Shown here piece after piece: positions 22,255 to 30,202 of a DNA stretch of 30,527 nucleotides. Every line of letters begins with the position of its first letter. Within the stretch, counting starts at the first letter, position 1. The translations under genes were made by a program, and so were the position numbers. The notes below the pieces were generated by a model, which saw only the letters and a list, made by a program, of their open reading frames with translations, was not told the DNA's origin and made no database searches. Origin of the DNA: Clostridium sp. CAG:411 (GTDB taxonomy: Bacteria; Bacillota; Clostridia; Lachnospirales; Lachnospiraceae); contig FR899692.1 of the NCBI GenBank assembly GCA_000437275.1, forward strand, positions 1-30,527, read 5' to 3'.

Positions 22255-22293
22255 AAAAAATGGTTGTTGTAATTTTTGCAACAACCATTTTTT
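22255..22293 (+). terminator. Terminator of the permease gene
   Basis: Perfect 15-bp stem AAAAAATGGTTGTTG with CAACAACCATTTTTT, three bases after the stop. Symmetrical A/T ends would make it work in both directions. Confidence 0.93.
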
Positions 22294-22340
22294 CAATTAT
22301 TTTATTGGTAAAGAATATTTTTAAGATGACAACAAATACC

Positions 22341-22370
22341 GTTACTGTTTACTTTTCTGTGAACTGTAAC
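22341..22370 (+). promoter_or_regulatory. GTTAC/GTAAC dyad upstream of the alarmone synthetase
   Basis: GTTACTGTT and AACTGTAAC are inverted with one mismatch across 12 bases. Similar GTTACAG/CTGTAAC dyads occur in the leaders at 3753-3789 and 6557-6586. Confidence 0.3.
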
Positions 22371-22410
22371 TGGAATGTCAAAAGTAAAATGGAGGACACA
22401 GAAATATCAC

Positions 22411-22439
22411 TTGTCTTTCCTTTGGACAGGACGTAAAAT
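22411..22439 (+). promoter_or_regulatory. Weak promoter candidate for the synthetase/two-component genes
   Basis: TTGTCT, a 17-base spacer and TAAAAT, about 100 bases before the synthetase start. Two mismatches in the -35 box. I see no better candidate in 22294-22541, which otherwise holds only the dyad at 22341-22370. Confidence 0.3.
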
Positions 22440-22541
22440 AGAGTTGAGAACATTAAAAAAGGAAAAAACAGGTAACTGTAGAAAAGTATTGAAGATGTTT
22501 TCACTGTTCGTAAAAGACGTATCGAATAGGGGGAATTCTTA

Positions 22542-23156
22542 GTGAAAGAAAAAGATTATTTATATTATGGTGCATATGCACCGATTTTGGAAAAAAAGGA
22601 AAAATGGATTTTGGAGAGATTAGAAGAGATGCTTTCTTCTTTTGCAACGAATGAAAGTCGTTCTATGGCAGAACATGTACTGAGTCGTATCAAAACAGCA
22701 GATAGTATGCAGGAAAAATTGATTCGAAAAGGATTTGAAAATACAGATGTAAAGACCGCACTATTAAATACAACGGATTGTATTGGAGTTCGTGTTGTGA
22801 CACATTTTATTGGAGATGTTTATACCATTTATGACCGAATTAAGGAAGAAGATTGTTGGAACATTGTAAAGGTCAAAGATTACATATCGAATCCAAAGGA
22901 GAATGGCTACCGTAGTTTACATGTGATTATAGAGGTCCCTGTAAATGAAATGGGATTGGAAACCATTCGGGCGGAGTTACAGCTTCGTACTATTGCAATG
23001 GATTGTTGGGCTAGTCTGGAACACCAGATGAAATATAAAAAAGATATAAAAAATGCGGACCTATTGGTAGAGGAATTGCATCGTTGTGCGGATGAAATGG
23101 CATCTACAGATTTGTCTATGCAGACCATTCGAGAAATGATACAGGAAAAGGTATAA
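22542..23156 (+). CDS. Small alarmone synthetase, (p)ppGpp synthetase domain protein (RelQ-like)
   Basis: 204 residues beginning at GTG, with GGGGG eight bases upstream and no nearby ATG. It is a single RelA/SpoT nucleotidyltransferase domain without the hydrolase, TGS or ACT parts of long RSH enzymes. Motifs include RIKTADSMQEKLIRKG, DCIGVRVVTHFIGDVY, VKDYISNPKENGYRSLHV and AELQLRTIAMDCWASLEHQMKYK, all close to the YjbM/RelQ group. These transfer pyrophosphate from ATP to GDP or GTP. It is 23 bases upstream of a response regulator on the same strand, suggesting co-transcription with the two-component system. Confidence 0.9.
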   Translation: MKEKDYLYYGAYAPILEKKEKWILERLEEMLSSFATNESRSMAEHVLSRIKTADSMQEKLIRKGFENTDVKTALLNTTDCIGVRVVTHFIGDVYTIYDRIKEEDCWNIVKVKDYISNPKENGYRSLHVIIEVPVNEMGLETIRAELQLRTIAMDCWASLEHQMKYKKDIKNADLLVEELHRCADEMASTDLSMQTIREMIQEKV

Positions 23157-23179
23157 CAAGGGATACGGAGGATTTTATT

Positions 23180-23836
23180 ATGAAAATTCTATATGCGGAA
23201 GATGAATTACAGCTTTCTATGGCTGTTACGGAAATATTAAAAATGGAAGAGTATGAAGTAGATGCTGTTTACGATGGCGAAGAGGCATTGGAACATGTAT
23301 TGAATCAAGAGTATGATGCAATTATTTTAGATATTATGATGCCGAAAAAAAGTGGTATCGAGGTTGTTACAGCTATGCGTGATAAGGGAATTTTTACCCC
23401 TGTTATGCTTTTAACAGCTAAAAATGAAACCGATGACCGCATTGCAGGGTTATCCTCTGGGGCAGATGACTATCTTGGAAAGCCGTTTGCCATGGGGGAA
23501 TTGATTGCAAGGCTAAATGCCATGTTACGTCGTACGACACAATATAAGACTAAGACGATAGCAAGTGGAAACATTTCTCTGAACTGTGAGACAGGAGAAT
23601 TAAAATCAGATCAGGGAAGTTTAAGACTTAGTAATAAGGAGACTGCATTACTTTCTATGTTTATGAAAAAGGAGGCAACTCCATTTTCCTCTAAAGAATT
23701 GATGGAACAATTGTGGAAAGAACAAGAGGATGAGGATGCAGTATTATTGTATGTGTCTTATCTAAGAAATAAATTAAAACAAATTCACGCAGAGCAGACT
23801 ATTATACAGGAGGGTGAATTTTTTACATTTGAGTAG
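23180..23836 (+). CDS. OmpR-family response regulator
   Basis: 218 residues. The receiver domain (1-115) has acidic pocket AEDE, phospho-acceptor Asp51 (LDIMMP), Thr in LLTAKN and Lys in GKPFAMGE. A winged-helix effector (about 130-218) follows, with LRLSNKETALLSMFMKKEATPFSSKELMEQLW and YVSYLRNKLKQI. The final strand reads TIIQEGEFFTFE rather than the usual TVRGVGY-type hairpin, so the wing is atypical. The ribosome site GGAGG lies nine bases upstream. The cognate kinase follows 43 bases on. Confidence 0.92.
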   Translation: MKILYAEDELQLSMAVTEILKMEEYEVDAVYDGEEALEHVLNQEYDAIILDIMMPKKSGIEVVTAMRDKGIFTPVMLLTAKNETDDRIAGLSSGADDYLGKPFAMGELIARLNAMLRRTTQYKTKTIASGNISLNCETGELKSDQGSLRLSNKETALLSMFMKKEATPFSSKELMEQLWKEQEDEDAVLLYVSYLRNKLKQIHAEQTIIQEGEFFTFE

Positions 23837-23879
23837 AACTGCCAAAAGCAACGAAAGTACATAAGATAGGGGGGCTTTT

Positions 23880-25178
23880 ATGCATAAATTAAGTCAGAAA
23901 ATGATTCGGATTACATTCTTATCAGTAGTATCTGTTTTTTTGGTTATTTCACTGATATTATATACGGCACTTTCTTCTTACAATATGGCGCAGGCAGATG
24001 GAATGACGAAATTAATTAGTATGAATAATGGAGAAGTACCACAATTAAAAGAGTATCAGAGCAGCAAATATATCATAAGTCACTCTATTTTTCAGATTGA
24101 TTTTGATGAGGAGTCTAGTTATCGCACCCGTTATTTTATTGTGTATTTGGATTCTTCTAGCAATGCGATAGACACGAATATTAAACATATAGCTTCCGTA
24201 ACGGTGTCTGAAGCAACGGAGTTATCAAAACAGGTATTGAATAAAGTGTCACCTAAAAAGAAAACGACAGGTTATGTGAAAGACTATCGGTATCGTATTG
24301 TGACAGACAAGAAGGAGAATTCCTCTTATATTATTTTTTTGGATTGCGGACAGACATTGTTATTTCAACATACCGCTATTTTGGTAATCTTGTTTACGGC
24401 TCTTTGCTTTACCCTTTTGATTACATTAGTATTTGCACTGTTTTCAAAAAAGGCAATGGAACCTTTTGAAGAAAATACAAAGAGACAAAAGCAGTTTATT
24501 ACAGATGCCAGTCATGAATTAAAGACACCACTATCTATCATATCTGCAAATGCACAGGTATTGGAGTACAAAACAGGGCAAAATGATTGGACAAAAAACA
24601 TTGTGACACAGACACAGCGAATGGGTTCTTTGATTAATGAACTTTTAGTGCTTTCTAAACTGGATGAAATGGGACCTGATATTTTGTTAGAGCAAATTAA
24701 TGTGAGTGAATTGCTTTATGAGGGGGTAGAACCGTTTCAGGAAATTGCGGAAGAAAAGAATGTAACGATTACGGAACAAATTGATTCAAACATTATTTTA
24801 TATGCAAATCGAGATGCACTTTCAAAACTAATTTCTATTTTGACAGAAAATGCTACAAAATATGTGACAGAAGGTGGCGAGATTGTAATTTCTTTGTCAG
24901 CAACAAAGCGGTATGCTACCATTAGTATTCATAATACAGCTACAATTGCAGAGGGATTGGATTACGAACGATTATTTGATCGATTTTATCGCCCGGATGG
25001 TTCTAGAACATCCTCCACAGGAGGGCATGGAATTGGATTGTCCATTGCAAAAAAAATTGCAAATCAAATGGGAGGAACCATTGAAGCGAAACCAGAGAAG
25101 GATGGAATTACCTTTATGGCTACAATTTCCGCAACTATGAAGCCTTCGAAAAAAACAAAGGGTCAGTCGCATTCTTGA
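23880..25178 (+). CDS. Sensor histidine kinase
   Basis: 432 residues. Transmembrane helices near 9-30 and 163-187 flank an extracytoplasmic sensor of about 130 residues (no family recognised). The HisKA domain has phospho-acceptor His212 (DASHELKTPLS). The HATPase domain has the N box ILTENATKYV, F box FDRFYRPD and G box GGHGIGLSIAKKIA. GGGGGG precedes the ATG. The stop codon sits in the loop of a hairpin that terminates the opposite-strand gene, so the last five codons are constrained by that role. Confidence 0.92.
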   Translation: MHKLSQKMIRITFLSVVSVFLVISLILYTALSSYNMAQADGMTKLISMNNGEVPQLKEYQSSKYIISHSIFQIDFDEESSYRTRYFIVYLDSSSNAIDTNIKHIASVTVSEATELSKQVLNKVSPKKKTTGYVKDYRYRIVTDKKENSSYIIFLDCGQTLLFQHTAILVILFTALCFTLLITLVFALFSKKAMEPFEENTKRQKQFITDASHELKTPLSIISANAQVLEYKTGQNDWTKNIVTQTQRMGSLINELLVLSKLDEMGPDILLEQINVSELLYEGVEPFQEIAEEKNVTITEQIDSNIILYANRDALSKLISILTENATKYVTEGGEIVISLSATKRYATISIHNTATIAEGLDYERLFDRFYRPDGSRTSSTGGHGIGLSIAKKIANQMGGTIEAKPEKDGITFMATISATMKPSKKTKGQSHS

Positions 25179-25195
25179 AAATGCGACTGACCCTT
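25151..25195 (-). terminator. Minus-strand terminator embedded in the histidine kinase 3' end
   Basis: Sixteen-bp perfect stem (25158-25173 with 25180-25195) followed on the minus strand by TG and seven T residues. It ends the beta-propeller gene ten bases after its stop. The plus strand has no T run after the stem. Confidence 0.88.
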
Positions 25196-25204
25196 AAAAG
25201 GTTA

Positions 25205-27235
25205 CTATTCTTTTACACACATGGCTTTTATCTTTTCAGCTACTGAAACAATATAAAAGTCATTTTCGATTCTGAAACCGCGTGCTTGCAGTTCTTGGTA
25301 TCCAGTATTGTCTTTTATCAAGACATTCTTTGCTTTGAGGGTAAGTCCCTTTGCTTCGTCATAGTTGTAAAGCAGATAATCGTAACCGCCGTAATCTTTT
25401 GTTCCTTTTCCATAGGATTCTACACAGAAACCAAATTCTTTCTTCTCTGTGTTGATATAAAGAGCATTTGGGTTATACAACACTTCTGTGTCATCGTAGT
25501 TTTTTAGTACCTTTTTGGAAATTTCTTTTACCTTTTTGGGGTTAGAAATATCATAAAGGGAAAGTTTTAGTCCGACTGTAGTTCCATTGCTGGTAGTTTC
25601 TTCTCCGATGCCTAATAAAAGTGTGTCCGTTACAGGGTGTAGGTAATCAGAATGTCCAGGTAATTTTAATGCACCCATTAAAACTGGATTTTCAGGGTCT
25701 GATAAATCTACGGTAAAGAGTGGATCTGTATTTCTGTAAGTAACGAAATAGGCCATATCACCTGTAAATCTCGCAGAGTAAATCGTTTCATTTTTTGCCA
25801 AGCCCTTGATACTGCCTACCTGTTTTAAATTGGAATCCAAAACAAACAGCCCATTTTTCGGTATTCCGTCCGTATTGTAGTAAGTAGTAACCACTCGTAG
25901 GTAACCATTTTGTTCGTCTACACAGTAATCGTTAAAAATGTAGCCGTTTACAGTTCCGCTTGCCATTCTGTTCATAGAGCCATTTGTATAGGAGTATTTT
26001 ACAATATGCTCCTGTTGCATGGCGTCTGTGTTTGTAGAATCTTTCGTTAAGTATTCATTCTTCATAGAAAGAATATATAGATTTTCTTTTCCCATATAAA
26101 GCATACTGGAATTTCCATAATCAGCTTTTTGGTCAATATATTTCTTTTGTGTTACATCATAAGAGGAAAGTACGGTATAGTTACAACCAGTTTCTTTTTC
26201 CTCTACATAAACATCCCTTTCGTTTAATACCTGTCCACAAACTTGTGGAATATAGGTAGCAGGTTCTTTTTTATTTATCTTGTCAGGGGAGAAAGAACGG
26301 CTGCTTATTACATACAGTACATTCTCCACCATTCTGGTTTCTTCTAAAGTGCCATCCTGAAAAGTGGATGTTTCTAGAATAGGGTGTTCTTTGTTTGAAA
26401 CATTATAAATAATCGTTCGGGTATATATGGTGTTCGTATTAATGGCAGCTTTTTTTGCTACTGCAACATCTTTATATAAACAGCCATAAGAATCGCTCCA
26501 ACTATTTGCCTGGTAATTTTCAAAATTACCACCATCTGATTCATAAATACGTTTAATGTCTTTCTTGGATAAATCGGATTGTTGTCCAATTAATAGCAAT
26601 TTGTCGTCTTTTATATACATGTCGGTGATGGAAAAACCTTTAAAATCAGCCAATGAAATAGAGGATACCTTTTTTGGATTGGTATTGTCTGCCTGAAAGA
26701 TTTCTACCTTTGATACGGTATTTGTATCATAGGAATTGCGAAATGCATAAATATAATTTCCATCTGTTTTAACAAAATCTCCCTCGTCTACACCATCTGT
26801 TCGCACATTAGTAGAGTTAGAAGTCTGTTTTTGTGAAGATGTGGTATCTTTTGCCTGATCTGCATATTGGTCCTGCTTATTTTCTAAGGAAGCTGTATTA
26901 TAGCTATTCAGTTTTTTATAGGCTTTTTCATAAGATTGCTCTTGCGTAGAGGTATTCATTTTATGCAGAGAATTGTTTGGTGCCTTCAGCAGGGTAGCCC
27001 CTTGTTGTTGGATTAGTTTAAATCCCTGCATACATCCCAGAAAGATAACTACGGTTGCAGCAAGCTGTCCCATACGTTTTTTCCAGTTTACTGCATGAGT
27101 AGGATGCAGTGAGGAAAAGGTTGTGTTTGCCTCTTTATGTTGTTCTAATTTTTTCCGCATCTGTTCGGGCTGCAAGGATTCTGGTACTATAATGTTTTCT
27201 TGTTGTAATTGTTCCTTTATCTTTTTATCATTCAT
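25205..27235 (-). CDS. Membrane-anchored beta-propeller protein, probable anti-sigma partner
   Basis: 676 residues. A cytosolic N-terminus of about 53 residues is followed by one transmembrane helix (MGQLAATVVIFLGCMQGFKLI, about 55-75), a Ser/Thr/Gln-rich linker, and a large external domain. That domain opens with NVRTDGVDEGDFVKTDGNYIY, the signature of the secreted C-terminal beta-propeller family (Pfam Beta_propel). Propeller-like repeats continue to the end (for example YNVSNKEHPILETSTF, VDLSDPENPVLMGALKLPG and YDISNPKKVKEI). It follows an ECF sigma factor by 43 bases on the same strand. That order and the single-pass topology suggest the N-terminus restrains the sigma factor while the propeller senses an external cue. 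This role is inferred. Confidence 0.85.
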   Translation of the reverse strand: MNDKKIKEQLQQENIIVPESLQPEQMRKKLEQHKEANTTFSSLHPTHAVNWKKRMGQLAATVVIFLGCMQGFKLIQQQGATLLKAPNNSLHKMNTSTQEQSYEKAYKKLNSYNTASLENKQDQYADQAKDTTSSQKQTSNSTNVRTDGVDEGDFVKTDGNYIYAFRNSYDTNTVSKVEIFQADNTNPKKVSSISLADFKGFSITDMYIKDDKLLLIGQQSDLSKKDIKRIYESDGGNFENYQANSWSDSYGCLYKDVAVAKKAAINTNTIYTRTIIYNVSNKEHPILETSTFQDGTLEETRMVENVLYVISSRSFSPDKINKKEPATYIPQVCGQVLNERDVYVEEKETGCNYTVLSSYDVTQKKYIDQKADYGNSSMLYMGKENLYILSMKNEYLTKDSTNTDAMQQEHIVKYSYTNGSMNRMASGTVNGYIFNDYCVDEQNGYLRVVTTYYNTDGIPKNGLFVLDSNLKQVGSIKGLAKNETIYSARFTGDMAYFVTYRNTDPLFTVDLSDPENPVLMGALKLPGHSDYLHPVTDTLLLGIGEETTSNGTTVGLKLSLYDISNPKKVKEISKKVLKNYDDTEVLYNPNALYINTEKKEFGFCVESYGKGTKDYGGYDYLLYNYDEAKGLTLKAKNVLIKDNTGYQELQARGFRIENDFYIVSVAEKIKAMCVKE

Positions 27236-27278
27236 AATAATTCATCCTTTCTACGTTATCTTTTTACACTTTTTTTAT

Positions 27279-27821
27279 TCACGCTCGTAACCATTTTTCT
27301 AATTTTTTTAAACTTCTATGATACTTGGAACGGATTGTACTATGTGGTTTTTTAATAATTTTGGAAATTTCTTTCGTTGTATAATTCCCAAAAGCAGACA
27401 TAGATAAAATCAGACGTTCTTCGGGGGATAAATGCTCCATTGCCTGTGTCAGGTCATATTGTTGTAATACCTGTTCGTAGGGTTGCTCCGCATGAAGACT
27501 TACAAGATTATCTGTATGTTCTTCTGTGAGTGCTTCTTGGCTTCGCTTTTTTTGGTATTCTTTTATTTTCTGTTTGCATTTATTGCTTAGTATTTTAAAA
27601 ATCCAACCCCGAAATGCGGAGGGGTCTCTTAACTTACGAATGCCAGTGTAAGCATCCAGCACCGTTTCGCTAACAATATCTTCTGCATCTTCTTTGTTTT
27701 GTAAAGTATAAAATGCTGCTTTATACAAATCTACATAAACCGTTTCATAAAGTATGATAAAAGCATCTGTGTCTCCTGTCTTTGCTTTTATTACTACACG
27801 CTCCCAATCTTTATCGCTCAT
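27279..27821 (-). CDS. ECF-type RNA polymerase sigma factor
   Basis: 180 residues. Region 2 (AFYTLQNKEDAEDIVSETVLDAY, RGWIFKILSNKCKQKIKEY) and region 4 (MEHLSPEERLILSMSAFGNYTTKEISKII, STIRSKYHRSLKKLEKWL) are clear, with no region 1 or 3, as in sigma-70 family group 4. I set the start at 27821, which has GGAG nine bases upstream. The frame is open to 27893, but that extension (MQHSFPFYTLYICTIYP) has no ribosome site. The downstream beta-propeller gene is the probable anti-sigma factor. Confidence 0.92.
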   Translation of the reverse strand: MSDKDWERVVIKAKTGDTDAFIILYETVYVDLYKAAFYTLQNKEDAEDIVSETVLDAYTGIRKLRDPSAFRGWIFKILSNKCKQKIKEYQKKRSQEALTEEHTDNLVSLHAEQPYEQVLQQYDLTQAMEHLSPEERLILSMSAFGNYTTKEISKIIKKPHSTIRSKYHRSLKKLEKWLRA

Positions 27822-27864
27822 AAAATCTCTCCATTCTTTTGTAGGATATATCGTACATATATAT

Positions 27865-27893
27865 AGTGTATAGAAGGGGAAGGAATGTTGCAA
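27865..27893 (-). promoter_or_regulatory. Tentative promoter of the ECF sigma operon
   Basis: On the minus strand TTGCAA, a 17-base spacer and TACACT, 44 bases ahead of the start at 27821. No clear ECF-type AAC/CGT promoter is seen, so autoregulation is not supported. Confidence 0.3.
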
Positions 27894-27897
27894 AAAG

Positions 27898-27964
27898 TTC
27901 AGCCTAAAAGAATATTTTTAGCTAATTTGTATATTCTGGCACTTTATGAATGAGCCAGGCTGAA
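27898..27964 (+). repeat. 67-nt covarying hairpin motif, copy 2
   Basis: TTCAGCCT pairs with AGGCTGAA (8 bp, 27898-27905 with 27957-27964). Inner stem GAATAT/ATATTC (27910-27915 with 27931-27936). Shares the block TCTGGCACTTTATGAATG with copy 1. It lies in the divergent region between the ECF sigma gene and the second GntR operon, 38 bases before that operon's -35 box. Confidence 0.8.
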
Positions 27965-28001
27965 TTGTTATAAAGATAATTTAAAAAGTTTTAAAAAGTA
28001 G

Positions 28002-28030
28002 TTGACAAAAATGGAAAATTGTACTATTGT
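28002..28030 (+). promoter_or_regulatory. Sigma-A promoter of the second GntR/ABC operon
   Basis: Perfect TTGACA, a 17-base spacer and TATTGT. The leader to the GntR start is about 165 bases and contains a short upstream reading frame. Confidence 0.75.
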
Positions 28031-28035
28031 ATAAT
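28018..28035 (+). promoter_or_regulatory. Probable GntR operator over the -10 box
   Basis: ATTGTAC-TATT-GTATAAT is an 18-base palindrome with one mismatch centred on the -10 region, the position expected for an autorepressor. Confidence 0.45.
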
Positions 28036-28056
28036 TGTATTAAGGAGATAATACAG

Positions 28057-28080
28057 ATGAAATTCATATATGGACTTTAG
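28057..28080 (+). CDS. Putative seven-residue leader peptide (MKFIYGL)
   Basis: A short reading frame, ATG to TAG, preceded by AAGGAG at an ideal nine bases and lying about 20 bases after the predicted transcription start. The leader continues for 120 bases, including a possible stem AAACTACAT/ATGTAAGTTT (28090-28115), before the GntR gene. It could be a ribosome-stalling or coupling leader. At this size chance cannot be excluded. Confidence 0.4.
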   Translation: MKFIYGL

Positions 28081-28200
28081 GTGTTTGTGAGGAACCCAAT
28101 AAACTACATTTTATATGTAAGTTTTGTGCAAAAAGTATCAGGGTAAATGTGTTTCACAAATGCATAAATAAAAGTTGTCGGAGAAAGGAGGAACAACACT

Positions 28201-28587
28201 ATGGCATGGAGTTTTAAAGAGGATCGTCCTATCTACACGCAATTATTGGAACAGATACAGGCAAGGATTGTTACCGGACAGTATAAGATTGGAGAACGTT
28301 TACCATCTGTGCGAGAGCTGGCTGCGGAGGCGGGGGTAAATCCAAATACAATGCAGCGTGCACTTGCAGAATTAGAAAGAATAGGACTGGTATATTCACA
28401 GCGCACATCGGGTCGTATGATTACAGATGATGCACAAAAGATAGGGGAGATGAAGATGCAGTTGGCACAGGATGTAATTGAAGAGTTTTTGCAAAATATG
28501 AAAAAGTTGGGGTATGAACAAAAGGAAATTGCACAACTGATAGAGCAGTATCCGACAGGAAAGAGAAAAGAAACTGAAAAAGCATAA
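28201..28587 (+). CDS. GntR-family regulator, YtrA subfamily
   Basis: 128 residues. The winged helix (DRPIYTQLLEQIQARIVTGQYKIGERLPSVRELAAEAGVNPNTMQRALAELERIGLVYSQRTSGRMI) is a near-ideal match to the YtrA/YhcF type. A helical tail of about 50 residues with no effector domain follows. AAAGGAGG lies ten bases upstream of the ATG. The ABC ATPase follows 32 bases later, and the palindrome at the promoter supports autoregulation. It resembles the regulator at 6710 in plan but not closely in sequence. Confidence 0.94.
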   Translation: MAWSFKEDRPIYTQLLEQIQARIVTGQYKIGERLPSVRELAAEAGVNPNTMQRALAELERIGLVYSQRTSGRMITDDAQKIGEMKMQLAQDVIEEFLQNMKKLGYEQKEIAQLIEQYPTGKRKETEKA

Positions 28588-28619
28588 ATTTGTTAGATAG
28601 AGAGATGGAGGTAATATGT

Positions 28620-29321
28620 ATGAATGATATTCTTTTAGAGGCAGAATACCTGACTAAATGTTATGGAAAAAAGAAAGCATTATCCAATATAAACATAACA
28701 TTGGAAAAGGGAAAGATTATTGGTCTTTTAGGTCCAAACGGAAGTGGAAAAAGTACATTTATAAAATTGTGTAATGGTTTGTTACAACCAACAAGTGGAA
28801 GTATAAAAATTGTTGGTCAACCAATTGGTATTGAAACAAAAAAAGTGGTTTCTTATCTTCCGGAAAGAACCTATCTGGATGATAATATGACACCGACACA
28901 ATTGTTGGATTACTTTATGGACTTTTATGAGGACTTTGATAAAGAACGTGCATTGGGCATGTTTAAAAGTTTAAATATTGATATGAAGCAACGCATGAAG
29001 AATATGTCAAAGGGAACCAAAGAAAAAGTACAGTTGATTTTGGTAATGAGCAGAAGAGCAAAGCTTTACATTTTGGATGAGCCAATCGGAGGAGTAGACC
29101 CTGCGGCCAGAGATTATATTTTAAATACGATCATTACAAATTATGATCCAGAGGCATCGGTTATCATCTCTACACATTTGATTTCAGATATTGAAAATGT
29201 ATTGGATGAAGTCATTTTTATTAAAAATGGAGAAAAGGTCTTGCAAAAATCAGTAGATGCGATTCGTGAGGATGAAGGAAAATCTATTGATGCGTTATTT
29301 AGGGAGGTGTTCAGATGTTAA
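28620..29321 (+). CDS. ABC transporter ATP-binding protein
   Basis: 233 residues. Walker A GPNGSGKS is at residues 38-45. The signature is MSKGTKEKV. Walker B is LYILDEPIGGVDP and the switch region ISTHLISDIE. This is the YtrB-like ATPase type that accompanies YtrA regulators. The start at 28620 has GGAGG eight bases upstream; a TTG thirty bases earlier opens the frame but without a site. It overlaps the permease gene by seven bases. Confidence 0.93.
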   Translation: MNDILLEAEYLTKCYGKKKALSNINITLEKGKIIGLLGPNGSGKSTFIKLCNGLLQPTSGSIKIVGQPIGIETKKVVSYLPERTYLDDNMTPTQLLDYFMDFYEDFDKERALGMFKSLNIDMKQRMKNMSKGTKEKVQLILVMSRRAKLYILDEPIGGVDPAARDYILNTIITNYDPEASVIISTHLISDIENVLDEVIFIKNGEKVLQKSVDAIREDEGKSIDALFREVFRC

Positions 29322-30139
29322 AGAAATTAATCAAACATGAATTTAAAGCAACAGCAAAAACCATGGGCTTGCTGTTTGGGGCAGTGTTATTATTGTCTGT
29401 TTTGACATCCATTAGTTTAAAATTACCAGAGGGTAATAAATTTTTTGATACGATTAAGGCTGTTCTTATTGCAGTGTATGTAGTTGTTATGTTTGGCATG
29501 ATGTTTGCAGGAATATTATTGCTGATTTTCCGTTTCTATAACAATATGTTAAAGGACCAGGGATATTTGACACATACTTTGCCTGTAAAAATGTGGCAGC
29601 ATATTGTAGCAAAAATGCTTACTTACTTTGTATGGATTGTGGCAGCAGTCGTTGTAGCAGCAGTTTCCCTAGGTATCTTTTTAATGGGAACGGGTGTAGT
29701 AGACTTTAGTCAGATCGGTGAAGCAATAAGCCAATTTGGAGCAGCTTTGGAAGAATATCCAGAATTTATTAATATGAGTATATGGATACTTGTTTTGGGA
29801 ATATTACAGATTTTTGCAAATATCCTTTGTATGTTTGCCTCTATGTCAATGGGACAGCTATTTGGTAAACATAGAGTAGCTGGTTCTGTAGCTTCCTATA
29901 TTGGATTAAATTATATAGTAGGCATTCTTACTTCATTCATTACCTATTTTCCAATGTCTAGTTTAGAAAATCAAATGAATGCGGTAGACGAATGGAACAG
30001 TGTACAGCCTGCTATAAAATTTTTACATGGCATAACAAATAGTGTGTTCCCTGTTTCATTTGTAGTTGATCTGGTTTTAATCGCGTTGTATTTTGGAATT
30101 ACGCATTTCATGCTTACGAGAAAGTTAAATTTAGAATAA
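29315..30139 (+). CDS. ABC transporter permease subunit
   Basis: 274 residues with about six hydrophobic helices: near 18-36, 48-75, 105-130, 153-178, 186-206 and 245-266. The N-terminal MLKKLIKHEFKATAK and LKDQGYLTHTLPVKMWQHIVAKM resemble ABC-2-type permeases of bacteriocin or lantibiotic self-protection and envelope-stress systems. GGAGGT is six bases before the ATG, inside the ATPase gene, so the two are translationally coupled. Followed by a strong terminator. Substrate unknown. Confidence 0.88.
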   Translation: MLKKLIKHEFKATAKTMGLLFGAVLLLSVLTSISLKLPEGNKFFDTIKAVLIAVYVVVMFGMMFAGILLLIFRFYNNMLKDQGYLTHTLPVKMWQHIVAKMLTYFVWIVAAVVVAAVSLGIFLMGTGVVDFSQIGEAISQFGAALEEYPEFINMSIWILVLGILQIFANILCMFASMSMGQLFGKHRVAGSVASYIGLNYIVGILTSFITYFPMSSLENQMNAVDEWNSVQPAIKFLHGITNSVFPVSFVVDLVLIALYFGITHFMLTRKLNLE

Positions 30140-30155
30140 AGGACTGTTTTGGTCT

Positions 30156-30190
30156 AAAACGGCATAGTCTAGATGGCTATGCCGTTTTTT
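30156..30190 (+). terminator. Terminator of the second GntR/ABC operon
   Basis: AAAACGGCATAG pairs with CTATGCCGTTTT (12 bp), with T residues continuing after the arm, 16 bases after the permease stop. Confidence 0.93.
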
Positions 30191-30202
30191 CGTTATAAAA
30201 AA

